From: Doryteuthis pealeii
Lineage: Eukaryota > Mollusca > Cephalopoda > Myopsida > Loliginidae
Assembly: GCA_023376005.1 (NCBI GenBank)
Contig: CM042157.1
Span: forward strand, 84,234,836 to 84,298,835
Direction: 5' to 3'
Length of the DNA: 64,000 nt
Shown here: one piece after another, positions 22,005 through 32,844 of the stretch
How the letters are laid out: every line of letters starts with the position of its first letter
How positions within the stretch are numbered: position 1 is the stretch's first letter
The notes under the pieces: generated by a model
The model's database searches: none
What the model was told of the DNA's origin: nothing
The model's input: the letters and a program-made list of their open reading frames with translations, nothing else
Made by a program: the position numbers and the translations under genes

Positions 22005-22440
22005 ATACCACTGCATGATGATTTAATCATTACGTTTGATATGTTTAGAGCTATTGCGAAATACTTCAATATGTAAAAAGTACAATAATCTTGGTTTTAC
22101 ACTATCACTCTTTCTTTTCATTCTTTTCATCTTTTCGTTATGTTCGATTGAAACAGATTAGCGTTATCACCTCTGGTCTCATCCCCTCTTTCTTTCTTAT
22201 TATATTTTTTCTATGTAGCATGTCCTTTTTCTTCTCTTTCTTTATAATAAAATGGAAATGGTCTATCATTTACTTGAGGTGACAACACTCATAAGAAATA
22301 AGAATTTGGCGGATAAGCAACTCAAGATAATCAGGATTTAGATTTTTGCATTTCATCTTAGACGAATTGAACGGTCTGATTTTTAACAAGAGGGTGTTGC
22401 AAGATGATAACGGTCAGATTTTGTAGGAACACAGCATTGA
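22005..22440 (+). repeat. FamG repeat, near full length
   Basis: It runs from aggacctgtggatatacc to gttgcaagatgataacgg. It includes the T/C-rich centre and ttgaggtgacaacactcat. The short open frame inside is T/C-rich and incidental. Confidence 0.65.
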
Positions 22441-22494
22441 TTTATGAGAGATTGATGATTGATAACTTGCAAACATATACCATGTGGGGATTAT

Positions 22495-22783
22495 GGAGGC
22501 GCGTGGTCTAATGGTTAGAGTCGTAGGAAATGGACTCGTCAACGCGAGTTCAATTCCTGGACGAAGCTGTTGGCATTTCACATAATACCCTTGGGAAAGT
22601 TATGAATCCAATTCTCTCTCCAGCTATGGGTAAATAGCAGGGCAGACTGGACTCTTTAACCATGGCTAGGTAACCAGTCTAGGAGAAGGAAAACTCTGAA
22701 TTCAAACCTGTTAAACTCCACTTAATGCATTGAGCTTGTGTCGCATCCTGCTCGTGTGGAGGGGTTGGTATATATATATTACC
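22495..22783 (+). mobile_element. SINE1, full-length copy
   Basis: tRNA-derived head with box A tggtctaatgg (22504-22514) and box B gagttcaattc (22546-22556). The body includes gggcagactgg and ctaggagaaggaaaactctg, and the tail is tgcatcctgctcg-like with a TA microsatellite end. Best-preserved head in the window, so a reference for the family. Confidence 0.82.
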
Positions 22784-22984
22784 CGTGTGGGGATTAATAA
22801 ATTGATAAAGTTGAAATAAAACAAATAATAAAATATGAAAATAAAACAAAATATCCTACAATTCCACTTTTACGAAAAGTTTAATTCCCGCCAAATGTAG
22901 TTTAGTGTCCTATCCAAGGTACACTTATTGCAGGAGTGGGGGTGTGAAGGGGATGCAATTAACATATTCTAAGCCGGTAAGCCG

Positions 22985-23265
22985 TGGAAACAGCACCCCA
23001 CAAGGAAGCAGCTGTATGGCCACCTGTCCCCCATCTCACAAACCATCCGAGTAGGATGGAATAGTCATGCAGGACACTGCTGGAGAAGTAACGACGTTCT
23101 CCTGTGGAAGCCAACACATGGCCATGCTAGTGTGGGCCGCCCAACAAGAACCTACATTGACCAAATATGTGAGGATGCTGAAGAGCTCCCAGGGTCAATG
23201 AGTGATAGGGAAGGTTGGCGAGAGATTGTCATGGATATCCGTGCTACTTGCACGACATGATGATG
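22985..23265 (+). pseudogene. Non-LTR retrotransposon ORF2, C-terminal end
   Basis: One frame reads HAGHCWRSNDVLLWKPTHGH, then ASVGRPTRTYIDQI, then EDAEELPGSMSDREGWREI and a terminal stop after IRATCTT, followed by a short (GAT)n tail. The GHCWR...GRP...GWRE pattern is the end of a LINE ORF2 found widely in invertebrates. The upstream part is missing, so this is a 5'-truncated dead copy. Confidence 0.8.
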
Positions 23266-23667
23266 AAGCTGGTATTAAATTTTGATCGTCTTTCTGAATC
23301 TTGCGAGTCTTTCTAACTTTCATCCCAATTCATTGAGACTACCTTTTCGATTCAAAATTCCAACATCTCACACCCTTACAACACACTTCCCTTTTTTAAC
23401 TTAAAAAAAAAACAAAAAACACACCGTTCACTGAATGAATTCAGAAAGGAAATGATAGACAGATTATGTTTCAAACAATATTTGATTACATATTTCCTTT
23501 TGGTTGGGAGAGGGGGGGGGTTGTGGCATAAAATAATATTAGAAAACAAATTAGCATTTTTTTTCAATTTGAGGATCAGCATCAATGTGGATAGCATAGA
23601 AGAATGAAACAAAACACACAATGCAATTACGTGTCTTCTTCTTGTACAATCAATTATTTATATGTAT
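23266..23667. other. Unassigned sequence
   Basis: No recognised feature. Short open frames here are A/T- or G-run-derived. Confidence 0.4.
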
Positions 23668-24512
23668 GTACCTAACCCCTCCGCAGGATGTGACACAAGG
23701 TCAATTTCTTAAGCGCAGTTTAACAGGCTTGAATTCAGAGTTTTCCTTCTAGACCAGTTGTAATACCAAAATTAAAGAACCCAGTCTACCATACTATTTA
23801 CCCATAGCTGGAAGGAGAAGGATTGGGTGTATAAAGGTATGAATAGAATTATTCTCCTTCCAAGAGTATCAACACTATGTGAAATGCAAACAGCCTCGTC
23901 CAGGATTTGAACATGGGTTTCCGAGTCCATAACCATTACACAATAGACCACGTCCACCTCCAATAAATCGATTATATATATATACCCAACCCCTTCATAC
24001 GAGCAGGATGTGACAGGTCAGTTTTTAAGCGGAGTTTAACAGATTTGAATTCAGAGTTTTCCTTCTCCTATACTGGTTACCTAGCCAATGTTAAAAAGTC
24101 CATTCTGCCCTACTATTTACCAATAGTTAAGGGTATCAGTGCATATGTGAAATGCAAACAGCCTCGTCCAGGGGTTTGAACATGGGTTTCCGAGTCCATT
24201 TCTTACGACCATAACCATTACACAATAGGCACGTCCACCTCCAATAAATCGATTATATATATATACATCCAACCGCTTCATACGAGTAGGATGTGACACA
24301 AGGTCAGTTTTTAAGCAGAGTTTAACAGATTTGAATTCAGAGTTTTCCTTCTAGACTGGTTACCTAGCCAATGTTAAAAAGTCCATTCTGCCCTACTATT
24401 TACCAATAGTTAAGGGTATCAGTGCATATGTGAAATGTAAACAGGTCCAGGGTTTGAACTCGAGTCGAAGAGTCTTTCCTACGACTCTAACCATTACACC
24501 ACCGCGCTTCCA
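23668..24512 (-). mobile_element. Tandem array of three SINE1 copies
   Basis: Three minus-strand SINE1 units (about 23670-23963, 23983-24244, 24267-24512) sit head to tail. TA microsatellite junctions (about 23971-23984, 24252-24263) separate them. Each has the tRNA head at the right (taatggttatgg or taatggttagag, with box B gttcaaatcctgg or similar). Units 2 and 3 share private differences (ctattggtaaatagtagggc, an internal loss after it), so one arose by duplication of the other. Confidence 0.75.
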
Positions 24513-24989
24513 ATAAATCATTTATAAGTTGTTTTCCGACTTCTTCGTAAAGTCCAATTGTGACAGTAACAAAAACAAATCATTCAAAATGTACATTTTG
24601 GAGAAAAACATGAACATTTTGACAGTTTTGTTAGAAATTTTGACAAATTCACAAAAATAAATCAAATGAGTAAATAAATCAAATTAATGTCGAGATTAAA
24701 AAGTAAAAAAAAGGTTATTTTGAAAAATGAAAAATATATATATATATCTCATCTATAGACATAGATCAGTGATACACACACGAGAGAGAAAGAAAATCAT
24801 TTGCACCCAATTAAAGATTTTGAAAATCTGAAATATTCATTAACAACAATTACACCCCCCCCCCACTGCAAACTCATAACCAGTGACAATCCAGCTGTCC
24901 ACAAAATGATATGACAAACATCACAATTTTTTAAAACTTGCTAAAAATATTATTATTAAAGGAGGGACTACGCAAAACTTTTATTTGTC
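24513..24989. other. Unassigned AT-rich sequence
   Basis: No gene is visible. A short (TA)n lies at 24736-24746 and a C run at 24857-24865. Confidence 0.45.
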
Positions 24990-25200
24990 TGAATTTTTTT
25001 AGATAAAGCTTGATAATTTGTATTATTTTGATTATTCGGACTATTGTCCTCATCTTTATTGTTATATTGAAGGTTCCCAAGTTTGAGAATAAACACCTAA
25101 AGAAGGCTGAAGTGCACATCGACCGAAACTTTGTGTATATAACAATAAAGATGAGGACAATAGTCCGAATAATCAAAATAATAGTAAACTTTTATGTTGC
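24990..25200. repeat. FamH, short unit with inverted ends
   Basis: The left end (ggactattgtcctcatcttt) mirrors the right end (aaagatgaggacaatagtcc). Between them are cctaaagaaggctg and cgaccgaaactttgtg. The two opposite open frames over it simply reflect the inverted repeat. Confidence 0.65.
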
Positions 25201-25254
25201 ATCATAAACTTTTACAAGTTCAATCTAAATCTTAATGTCAATTTCTTTATTTTG

Positions 25255-25860
25255 TACTCCACACTCAACAGATCTACAGAACGGGAGCCTCACCATCAGA
25301 TGCAATTTAGTGTTATAACCAGAACCCCCTTTTTGGGGGGAGGGAGTTCTTACTCTCAATAGGGGACATAGTCAGAATATTGTAACCCCTAACGAAAGGG
25401 GTGGCTAAATCAATGTTTCAACTGCATTTGTAATGTACTTCTTTACAGTTAACATCAACAGATAAAGAAGACATTTTTAAAAATGGGTGAATGTTTGGTT
25501 GGTTGGTTAGTTAGATTTTACGGCATGTCAACCTTTGTTAGGTTATTTTATGCCGAACAGGTTTTGTTTTATTCATTCTTTATGGGTACTCATCTTTTTA
25601 AAACTCAATTTTTTAAAAGGCACATTTTTTATGAAATTTTTTTTTCTATTTAACCTATAGATGGGACCCTAACATGTAATACCATTCCGAGATAGAGTAG
25701 ACTTGAGAGTAATGGTGATGAAGGGGTGCTCCACATTTGGAACCTCACCAGATAGAGTTTAACGTCATACCGAGCACATTAAGACCCACAGCCACTGCCT
25801 TCAAGCACATATATGAGAAAAGGGTTGGGGCTTGCAATAAGGCCAATATGGTTGAAAAGT
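25255..25860 (-). mobile_element. RetA/A2 fragments
   Basis: A short A2 piece (about 25255-25410: gagcctcaccatcagatgca, G-run hinge) precedes a separate RetA copy (25493-25860). The second starts at the tail motif ggttggttggttagttag and continues to gcaataaggccaatatgg. No clear target duplication. Confidence 0.65.
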
Positions 25861-26261
25861 TAGGTAAAGGAAAGTGGATTGGGGACCCCTGATCCAAAGT
25901 AAGGCTATACACCCCCCAAACCTTTTTTTCATTTGTCATCCATTATCCATTAATCCATTGGATTAAATGGTTAAAAGCAGATTATCAAGACAAATAAAGA
26001 GATTTGTTTTTCGATTTTGTTTTTTTTTTTGCCAAAGGGAGAAAACAGTCCCGAGTGATACCCACCCATCCATTCACCAGTGACCTTCGCCCTTTTTGCT
26101 TTGATTTTTGTTATCCTACTTTCTACGCCCCCTTTACTTATCCTTTGGGTAATATTTTATTCGATTCAACAACTTGTTGCTGAGTACTTTTGTTTCAATT
26201 CTTCTTTCGTTCACAAACATTGCGTACTATCAAATCCAGCAGCTTTAAAAAGATACCTTAT
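25861..26261. other. Unassigned sequence
   Basis: No recognised repeat. Two overlapping short frames (26080-26372) are Phe/Leu/Ser-rich and run into RetA. Confidence 0.35.
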
Positions 26262-27480
26262 GGGTTGATTGGTTGGTTGAGTTTTACAGCATGTCAACAC
26301 TATTGGGTTATTTCATGCCGAAGAAGTTTTTTCTTTAACTTAATTTTTTTAAATACATCTTTTAAAAAATAATTTTCTCTATTTAACCAATAGATGGGAG
26401 CCTAACAGGTACTACCACTCTAGGTTAGATTTGGTTTGTTTGTTTTGTTTTACGGCATATCAACCTCAGTGGGTCATTTAATGCTGATTAAAGTTTTGAA
26501 ATAAATCAATTCTTAATGGATAATACAATTTTTTTATAAATACATTTTTCTATTTAACCCATAGATGGGACCCTAACTCCGGGTCAGAGTAGACCAGGGA
26601 GCAATGGTGATGAATGGGGTGCTCCACATTCCCCAAACCTCCAAAACTGGAACCTCACCATCAGATAGAGTTTAATGTCATTCCCAGGACATGTAGACCT
26701 TCAGTCACCGCCTTCTAGCACCCATATAATAAAAAGGGGTCGGGGCTTGCCATAAGGGCAATAGGGTTGGGAAAATCATATAGGTGCTAGGGCTTGACGT
26801 GACCAGCCGATTGATCAGAGGGGGCCTCTCCGACCGCCCGTCTAGCCCAAGATAGGGCCAAAGTGAAGTATTGCATGTCATGAACTGCTCATCCACCTGG
26901 GGGCTCTATTCTTAAGCATCACGGGTCGCCACCTACGGCCAACAGGTGGTCCCATTGGGGGATTCTTACCCCTCTGCAGAGGTGCAGTCGGTGCATTCTA
27001 ACGCCCCAGCCGACAGGGCGGTCTAGGTTAGAGTGGACCTGGGAGTAATGGTGATGAAAGAATACTCCACATCCCCCAGAGATCTAGAATTGGAACCTCA
27101 CCATATAGAGTTTAATGTCATACCTAGGACATTAATACCCTCGGTCGTCGCCTTCTAGTACATATGTACATAAGATAAAAAAAAAAGGTTGGGACATGCC
27201 ATGACGGCAATAGGGTTGGAACAATCATATAGATGCTAGGAGTTGACGTGACCAGCCGTTTGATCGGAGATGGCTTCTCTGACTGCCCGTCTAGCCTAAG
27301 TAAGGAACAAAGTGGAGTATTGCATATGAATTGCTCAGTCACTAGGATTCCATCCATAAGCATCAAGAGTCATCACTCGCGGCCAACAGGTGGCTCCCTT
27401 GTGTGTGTGGTGTGTGTGGGGATCTTACCCCACTGCACAGGGCAGTCGGCGTATTTTAAAACCCCACCGACAGGACTGCC
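26262..27480 (-). mobile_element. RetA copy split by a younger RetA
   Basis: The older copy runs 26262-26429 and resumes at 27022 through accccaccgacaggactgcc at about 27480. The two parts join in register (ccactctaggttaga / tctaggttagagtggacc). The older copy is more diverged and has a GT-rich expansion near 27398-27420. Confidence 0.8.
26430..27021 (-). mobile_element. RetA, clean full-length reference copy
   Basis: Flanked by an exact 11-bp duplication, tctaggttaga (26419-26429 and 27022-27032), which fixes both ends. The 592-bp element begins (minus strand) CCGCCCTGTCGGCTGGGGC and ends in an AAAACAAAAC- and CAAACCAAA-type tail. There is no tRNA-like head and no conserved frame. It is a long SINE or a 3' derivative of an unseen LINE. 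Confidence 0.88.
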
Positions 27481-27649
27481 TTTTTGAGTTCGAACACCAC
27501 CGTAGTGTATGTGTGTGTACACGCGCCTGTGTGCGTCGACACCTAAGAAACACGTTGCGTATATATGCAAATATATGCAAGATTATCTGTACGTGTGAAC
27601 AATAACGCGCGTGTCTATGAATATTGTATGCACTGTATCTTACTTATAT

Positions 27650-27659
27650 GTGTGTGCGC

Positions 27660-27695
<36 letters not shown>

Positions 27696-27772
27696 ACATA
27701 TACCCAAAATCGTGTAGATAGGTATATGCTCTTTACTCTCCTGTTGTGAGTGAGTGAGTGAGTGGTGTGTTG

Positions 27773-27800
<28 letters not shown>
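27650..27800. repeat. (TG)n microsatellites
   Basis: Two (TG)n tracts, about 27651-27695 and 27762-27798, are separated by low-copy sequence and a (GAGT)n stretch. The 27481-27970 interval holds no other recognised feature. Confidence 0.85.
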
Positions 27801-27803
<3 letters not shown>

Positions 27804-28019
27804 GGAAGGTCTTTTTCGAAATATCATTAGTGCCTGGAAAAAGTAGAGTCATGTTCTATCATTCCAACTAACGAACAGGTGCTCCAATCAGCGGACACTT
27901 TTAAAAGGTCTCAGGTGGGAAAAGAGAGACGAAAATAAAACGCTGTCTCATATTATACATGTGTAGATAATATTAGAAACCAACAAGGTGTAGAAAGACT
28001 GTGAGAATAAGTTGTTTTT

Positions 28020-28723
28020 TTTTTTTAAAGAGAGGAGGTAGGATTGTTATTGGAGGAGGAGGAAGAGGAGGAGGCGACAAAGAAATAAAAGAAAAGAAGA
28101 AAAAAACGTTTGAAGCATCGAAGGAAAGAAAAATGGAAGTAAAGAAGAAATGAGATTGAAAGAGTGAACTGTGAACAGATGAAGAGCAAGAAGAAATGGA
28201 GGAGTTAAAAAGGGATAAGGAAGAAGGAGTAGGGAAGGAGGGGAGAAAGAGAGAGGAGAAAGAGAAAGAGAAAGAAAGAAATAAAGAGAGTGAAATAAGA
28301 GAGCGAGAGTGAAATAAGAGAGCGAGTGAGAGATAAAGAGAGAGAGGGAGAAATGTAAAGATAAAGAGAGAGAGAAAGAGAGAACGAAAGAAAGAGAAAA
28401 GCAGAGAAAAAGAGAAAACGAAGATATAAAAAGAAGGGAAGAAAGAGAGAAAAAGAAAGGAGGGGAGAGAAAGAGAAAGAAAGAAAGAGAGAGAATAAAG
28501 AAACAAAGAGAGGGAGAGGGAGAAAGAAAAAGAGAGAGATAAAGAAGGAAAGAAAATGAAAGAGACAAATAGTGAAAGAAAGAAAAAGTAGAGAGAGAGG
28601 GAGAGAGAAAGAAAACGAAAGAGACAACTAGAGAAAGAAAAGAAGAAAGAAAGGAAAGAAAGAGACAAATAGAGACAGAAAGAAAGAGAAAGGAGGGGAG
28701 AGAGAGAGAGAGAGAGTTACACA

Positions 28724-28779
<56 letters not shown>

Positions 28780-28800
28780 GGAAAGAAAGAAAGATAGATA
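28020..28800. repeat. Homopurine tract of about 780 bases
   Basis: The plus strand is almost entirely A and G, with gaaagaga-type motifs and a pure (GA)n end at 28734-28766. The long minus-strand frames across it (up to 231 codons of Ser, Leu and Phe) are composition artefacts. Mirror symmetry within such tracts can allow triplex DNA. Confidence 0.9.
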
Positions 28801-28912
28801 GAAAATAAGAACGACTTTGCAAGAATTGAAACTGATCATTATTCTGATGATTATCTCTTTCAATCATTTGTCGAAGTGATCAACTTGTGTGAGGCTTGAA
28901 TTAGTAGCAAAC

Positions 28913-28972
<60 letters not shown>

Positions 28973-29278
28973 AGAGTGAGGTATGCGTTGTGTCGGAAAG
29001 GTGAGGTAACGGTGGCAGCGTGTTCCCCCTTTTTGCAAAGAGGCAAACTTTGTCATCAATTACGGCAAATCGACTATCGAATATAGCCATCGATAATTGA
29101 CTGGAAAAAAAAAAGTGTTCCGCTTTTTTCTTTGTTGTTTCCGTCGCCCCCCCTTCTCTCTTCGAATACCCCCCCCCCACACGCCCCCGAGAGGCTTGAA
29201 GGCGACGCTCTGGTCGGTGACGATTGGCAGTAAGGAGCCTAACTCACCACCCACCCACCCCTTTTAACCCAAGTAAGT

Positions 29279-29310
<32 letters not shown>

Positions 29311-29689
29311 CATTGGGGGCGAAGATGTAAAATGCAGACAGCCTCTACCCCAACAAACAAGGTAAATTCATTCCAAATTACTATTTATCTGGAAGACATC
29401 TTGTCGACATCTTTTCATCTGGCTTATGGGAGTTCGGGGGGGACGGGGAATAGTTCTTGGTGAGGGTGGAAATCGAAGAGAAACAATTTGAAGAATTTTC
29501 GTGGAGTGTAGAATTAGGGTAGAAGGACTCCCCCCAACCCAACCCCCCCCCCAAAAAAAAAAACAGCCGGTTGAGTCAATTAAATAAATTGAACCGCCTA
29601 GCAACCTGCTTATACAAGTGAACATTTTTACCTATATTAACTCTTGCAAGGTTCATACATACATATCTATAGAAAGTTCCATAGATACA
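28801..29689. other. (CT)n and GC-richer low-copy stretch
   Basis: (CT)n at 28915-28965 is complementary to the (GA)n at 28734-28766 and could pair with it. The rest (to 29689) has poly-A at 29284-29310, C/G runs and short frames without recognised motifs. It might be a promoter-like region, but no transcript evidence is visible. Confidence 0.3.
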
Positions 29690-30020
29690 AGGTAGATTCA
29701 AAAATTATCCACACTCTTGTTTTATGGAAGCCAAGCTCATCGTGGATGATTTGATAGGTAGAACCAAGACTAATCTACAGAGAACAAGTTACCTCATCGA
29801 TGATAACTTGCTGGTTCACCATTACCATCTCACAAGCTTGCTAAATCTTCTCATCGGTGGTTGAGGTTGACGAGTGTCCTGTTCCCTCTTTATGAGTCGC
29901 ACTTGTCTGGCCACTTTTAAACTTTTATATCCACTCATACCCACTTCTATGTCGAAGTGCACTTTACCTGTATTGTGCTAAAAGCTTCCAATGAATTTCA
30001 GCCCCTGACACTCCTTCCAA
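29690..30020 (-). pseudogene. Mariner-type transposase relic (N-terminal DNA-binding part)
   Basis: In order on the minus strand and in shifting frames: GVSGAEIHWKLLAQY, then a GYEWI...KFKSGQTSATHKEGTG-like stretch, then SSTSTTDEKI, then QACEMVMVNQQVIIDEV, then YQIIHDELGFHKTRVW. These match the helix-turn-helix region of mariner transposases (GVSGAEIH, STSTTDEKI, IIHD.LGF). Stops (after TTDEKI, in CSL) and frameshifts show it is dead. The catalytic DD(34)D part is missing. Confidence 0.75.
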
Positions 30021-30117
30021 CCAGAGAAATCAGGTCACTGCTTATTGAACTTTAGCCATTAGTAAATTTAAAAATCTTTCAAAAATCAACTAATAATTAG
30101 ATTTCAATAAAACTTTC

Positions 30118-30346
30118 GGACCATATGACCTTTAGGCACCCCTTTTTGATCTCGATTAAGAAAGGACATGTTTTTCATTTACACCGTCAATATCCGGTTG
30201 TTTTAACAGACGATTTTTAGATTAAAAAAAACAAACTAAACCCTAACCCTAACCCCTAACAAACAACCGGATATTGACGGTGTAAATGAAAAACATGGCC
30301 TTTCTTAATCGAAATCAAAAAGGGGTGCCTAAAGGTAATATGGTCC
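30118..30346. mobile_element. TelD foldback element, copy 1
   Basis: Arms of about 85-90 bp (ggaccatatgacctttaggc ... gcctaaaggtaatatggtcc) enclose aaaccctaaccctaacccct. The flanks aaactttc (30110-30117) and aaattttc (30347-30354) are an 8-bp duplication with one mismatch. Arms carry gtgtaaatgaaaaacatg and its inverse. Confidence 0.75.
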
Positions 30347-30354
30347 AAATTTTC

Positions 30355-31137
30355 AGTATTTATTCATTCTGAAATGAATTTATTTATATCTTGAAAAAAA
30401 AAAAATACCATTGAAATATTTTAAACCTCACCTTCCTACTTTGATTTTATGAAATTCCTATAAAATTTGGATGTTAAAAAAAATTCCATTTCTATAAAGA
30501 TAAATCCCTTGAGATGATATGAAATTTTGCCCGGAATTGTAAAATAGAAAATGCAATAAAAAATAACATTTTGCTTGAAAATGTTTTAGTGCTTTTTTTT
30601 ATTTTTATTTTTTCATCTTTAATTTTTTTTTTTACATAAGTATATCGTAAACTTTTGGCTAATGCAAAAAATATCCACTGAAAAATCACTTTTTGAAAGA
30701 TGTTAATTAAATTTATAATATATATATTTAAAAAAAAATATTATTAAATAATAAGGAAGAATATAAAATTTAACAAAATCCAGTAAAACTGCTGAAGCGT
30801 TGAAGCTGACCTAAGCATAAAAGATAAATTTGCCACATTATGAAGGAGATGTTTGCTGATACAGTTAAAAAAAAAAAAAAAAAAAAAAAAAGCAGGAAGA
30901 AAGACCCCCCCCCCCCGAAAAAAAAAGAGGAAGAAAGAACCCCCCCCCCCGAAAAAAAAATGATAATGTTCAAACTATCTTTTTATATTATCTTTTGTTA
31001 CTTTTAAATAATTAACTTAAATATCTTGATTTCAAAAATTTAAAGTTCAGGTTTAATGGCATTATTTTAATTAGTTTTTAATTGTCAATGCATTGACTGT
31101 TTTAATTGGGTGTGGTTATGTAGTGTATGGTTGGTTG
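30355..31137. other. Unassigned AT-rich sequence with homopolymers
   Basis: Poly-A at 30867-30891 and alternating C-run/A-run units at 30905-30960. The last 65 bases (31073-31137) resemble 37258-37320, an unclassified low-copy repeat. Confidence 0.4.
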
Positions 31138-31141
31138 CTCT

Positions 31142-31555
31142 TGTGGGCGTTATTTTTGTATTAGCCTGGGGAGTTGTCTGCCCGTTTAGTTTCGCTGGTT
31201 CCCCTAGGGGCCTGGTGTACTTAAGCGGCTGATTTGAATTCCTCTCTCTCTTTGCTGCTGCTCGACCTACGAGATACTATGGGTTAGACTCTGGTCTACC
31301 CCCCTCTTGTTGGGGCTTTGGCCCCCCCCCTTACATTACTGTAAGTGATTCATACAGCATGGACTATTCCTAGTCTCATGTCTGTTGCTTTTATCTTTAT
31401 CCTTTTACGTGTAGCTTTGTATTACTTATGTATGTATGTTCATGTACACCTCTATGTATTATATACCCTGTTTATTCTGTGCTGTATATAAAATGTTCTG
31501 TCTATCAACCTTTGTCAGAGTTTTATCTTCAAGTATTATCACTTTGAATCTTACA
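31142..31555 (+). mobile_element. Solo LTR, family LTR-X, copy 1
   Basis: It starts TGTGGGCGTTATTTTTG and ends GAATCTTACA, with exact 4-bp duplication ctct at 31138-31141 and 31556-31559. TG...CA ends, a 414-bp length and the absence of internal sequence define a solo LTR. Promoter-like tgtatataaaat is near 31482. A 4-bp duplication is usual for some Ty3/BEL-type elements; the clade is not determined. Confidence 0.85.
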
Positions 31556-31559
31556 CTCT

Positions 31560-31660
31560 GCAGAGGACCTCCCAGGTGCAATGAATGATAGGGAAGGTTG
31601 GCGAGAGATTGTCAGGGATATCCGTGCTGCATGCGCAACATGATGATGATGATGTAGTGT
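31560..31660 (+). pseudogene. LINE ORF2 3' end fragment
   Basis: gatagggaaggttggcgaga and gatatccgtgctgcatgc match the last codons of the ORF2 at 22985-23265, followed by a (GAT)n tail. The LTR-X copy landed at its 5' edge. Confidence 0.65.
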
Positions 31661-31670
31661 ATTAAGAATA

Positions 31671-31671
31671 G

Positions 31672-31707
<36 letters not shown>
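31671..31707. repeat. (CTA)n microsatellite
   Basis: About twelve copies of a trinucleotide between the LINE tail and the next LINE fragment. Confidence 0.9.
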
Positions 31708-31757
31708 GCTGTCCATCATATCGATGATAACATGTGAATTTGTTTTCTCTATTTGAC

Positions 31758-32215
31758 TCAATGCCTGTTTGTGTCTTGCCAACTGCCTATGGAGATGTTA
31801 AAGTCCTTCAGGTTTTTCTTGATGTTGTCTTTGTACCTGAACTTTGGTCTACCGATTCTACATGATCCCTCTCTCAGTTGAGAGTACAGAATCTGTTTTG
31901 ATAGTCTATCATCCCTAAGTCTGTTTAAGTGGCCAGCCCGTCTTAGGCTGCACAGAACAATTATGTCATACATGCCAGGGAGATGTTAAAGTCCTTCAGG
32001 TTTCTCTTGATGTTGTCTTTGTACCTGAACTTTAGTCTACCGATTCTACATGATCCCTGTCTCAGTTGAGAGTACAGAATCTGTTTTGACAGTCTATCAT
32101 CCCCAAGTCTGTTTAAGTGGCCAGCCCATCTTAGGCTGCACAGAACAATTATGTCATACATGCCAGGGAGTCCAGTTCTCTTCAAGATGGTCCTGTTTGA
32201 AACATTCTGTCACCA
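31758..32215 (-). pseudogene. Second LINE ORF2 C-terminal end, tandem duplicate
   Basis: Two direct copies (about 32215-31980, then 31980-31758). Each encodes MYDIIVLCSLRWAGHLNRL, then DDRLSKQILYSQLR.GSCRIG, then KFRYKDNIK.NLKDFNIS on the minus strand. The WAGHL.R...L.GSC..GR...R.KD pattern is the end of a non-LTR polymerase protein, of a different family from 22985. The copies differ by a few residues, so the duplication is not recent. Confidence 0.75.
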
Positions 32216-32503
32216 TTTGACATTTAATAATAGTAATGGTCATAAAGAAGGTTAAACCAAACTAAAAAGGTTGAGTTCATTGTTACTGCTAATCAATGAT
32301 AATCCAAGTCATGAAGATATTATGGAATAACCCAATAACAAGGAAAGAATTATGGAATGACACGCTCTGCGTGTCCATGTCTCTGGTTTACCGTCGCGTC
32401 TGTAGCTAGCGTGCGGCCCGATTCTGCGCCGTGACCCGCCGTCGTCGAAGTTAGTCGTTCGATCTGACCATCGGTGACTATTGTCATTGTACCACCGATG
32501 AAA
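32216..32503. other. Unassigned, with a GC-rich patch
   Basis: 32360-32500 is unusually GC-rich (gtgcggcccgattctgcgcc) and contains accatcggtgac...gtaccaccgatg, a short inverted repeat. No gene is recognised; it ends at the SINE2 head. Confidence 0.35.
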
Positions 32504-32765
32504 GGGCCGGGTTAGCTCAGTCGGTAGAGCATTCGGCTTAGAAAACTACAATTTCCTAGTTTGATACTGGCCCGCGCCACTCAGCGTATGAGTAGCACAG
32601 GGATTTGTGGCAGTAAAAGTAAGGAGCTGATGGTAGGTGTGGCGCTCCACCTCAGACGCAAAAACAATCTCCTTGGTCTAGCACTAGTGAAAAGGGGATA
32701 GACTCCCTCGCTGATGGCTGAATAACCGACTTTAGGCCACCCCCGACTATTTTATCTTTTACTAC
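32504..32765 (+). mobile_element. SINE2, full-length copy
   Basis: tRNA-derived head gggttagctcagtcggtaga (box A) with gtttgatactgg as box B. The body is gagctgatggtaggtgtggc, then gtgaaaaggggatagactcc and a taggccacccccgac end. The head keeps the length and order of a tRNA without being a usable one. Confidence 0.8.
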
Positions 32766-32844
32766 AATTCCTAAAACATCAGAAACCTATATATGCAAAT
32801 CAGTCTACAGTTCATTGGGTACATCTCATAGAAAGGAAACATAG

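Noticed and set aside
27973..28724. 225- and 231-codon minus-strand frames
   Set aside because: Phe/Ser/Leu-only composition from a homopurine tract, open in several frames at once.
32504..32580. Functional tRNA gene
   Set aside because: The head continues into the repeated SINE2 body and the arms contain mismatches; other copies show the same layout.
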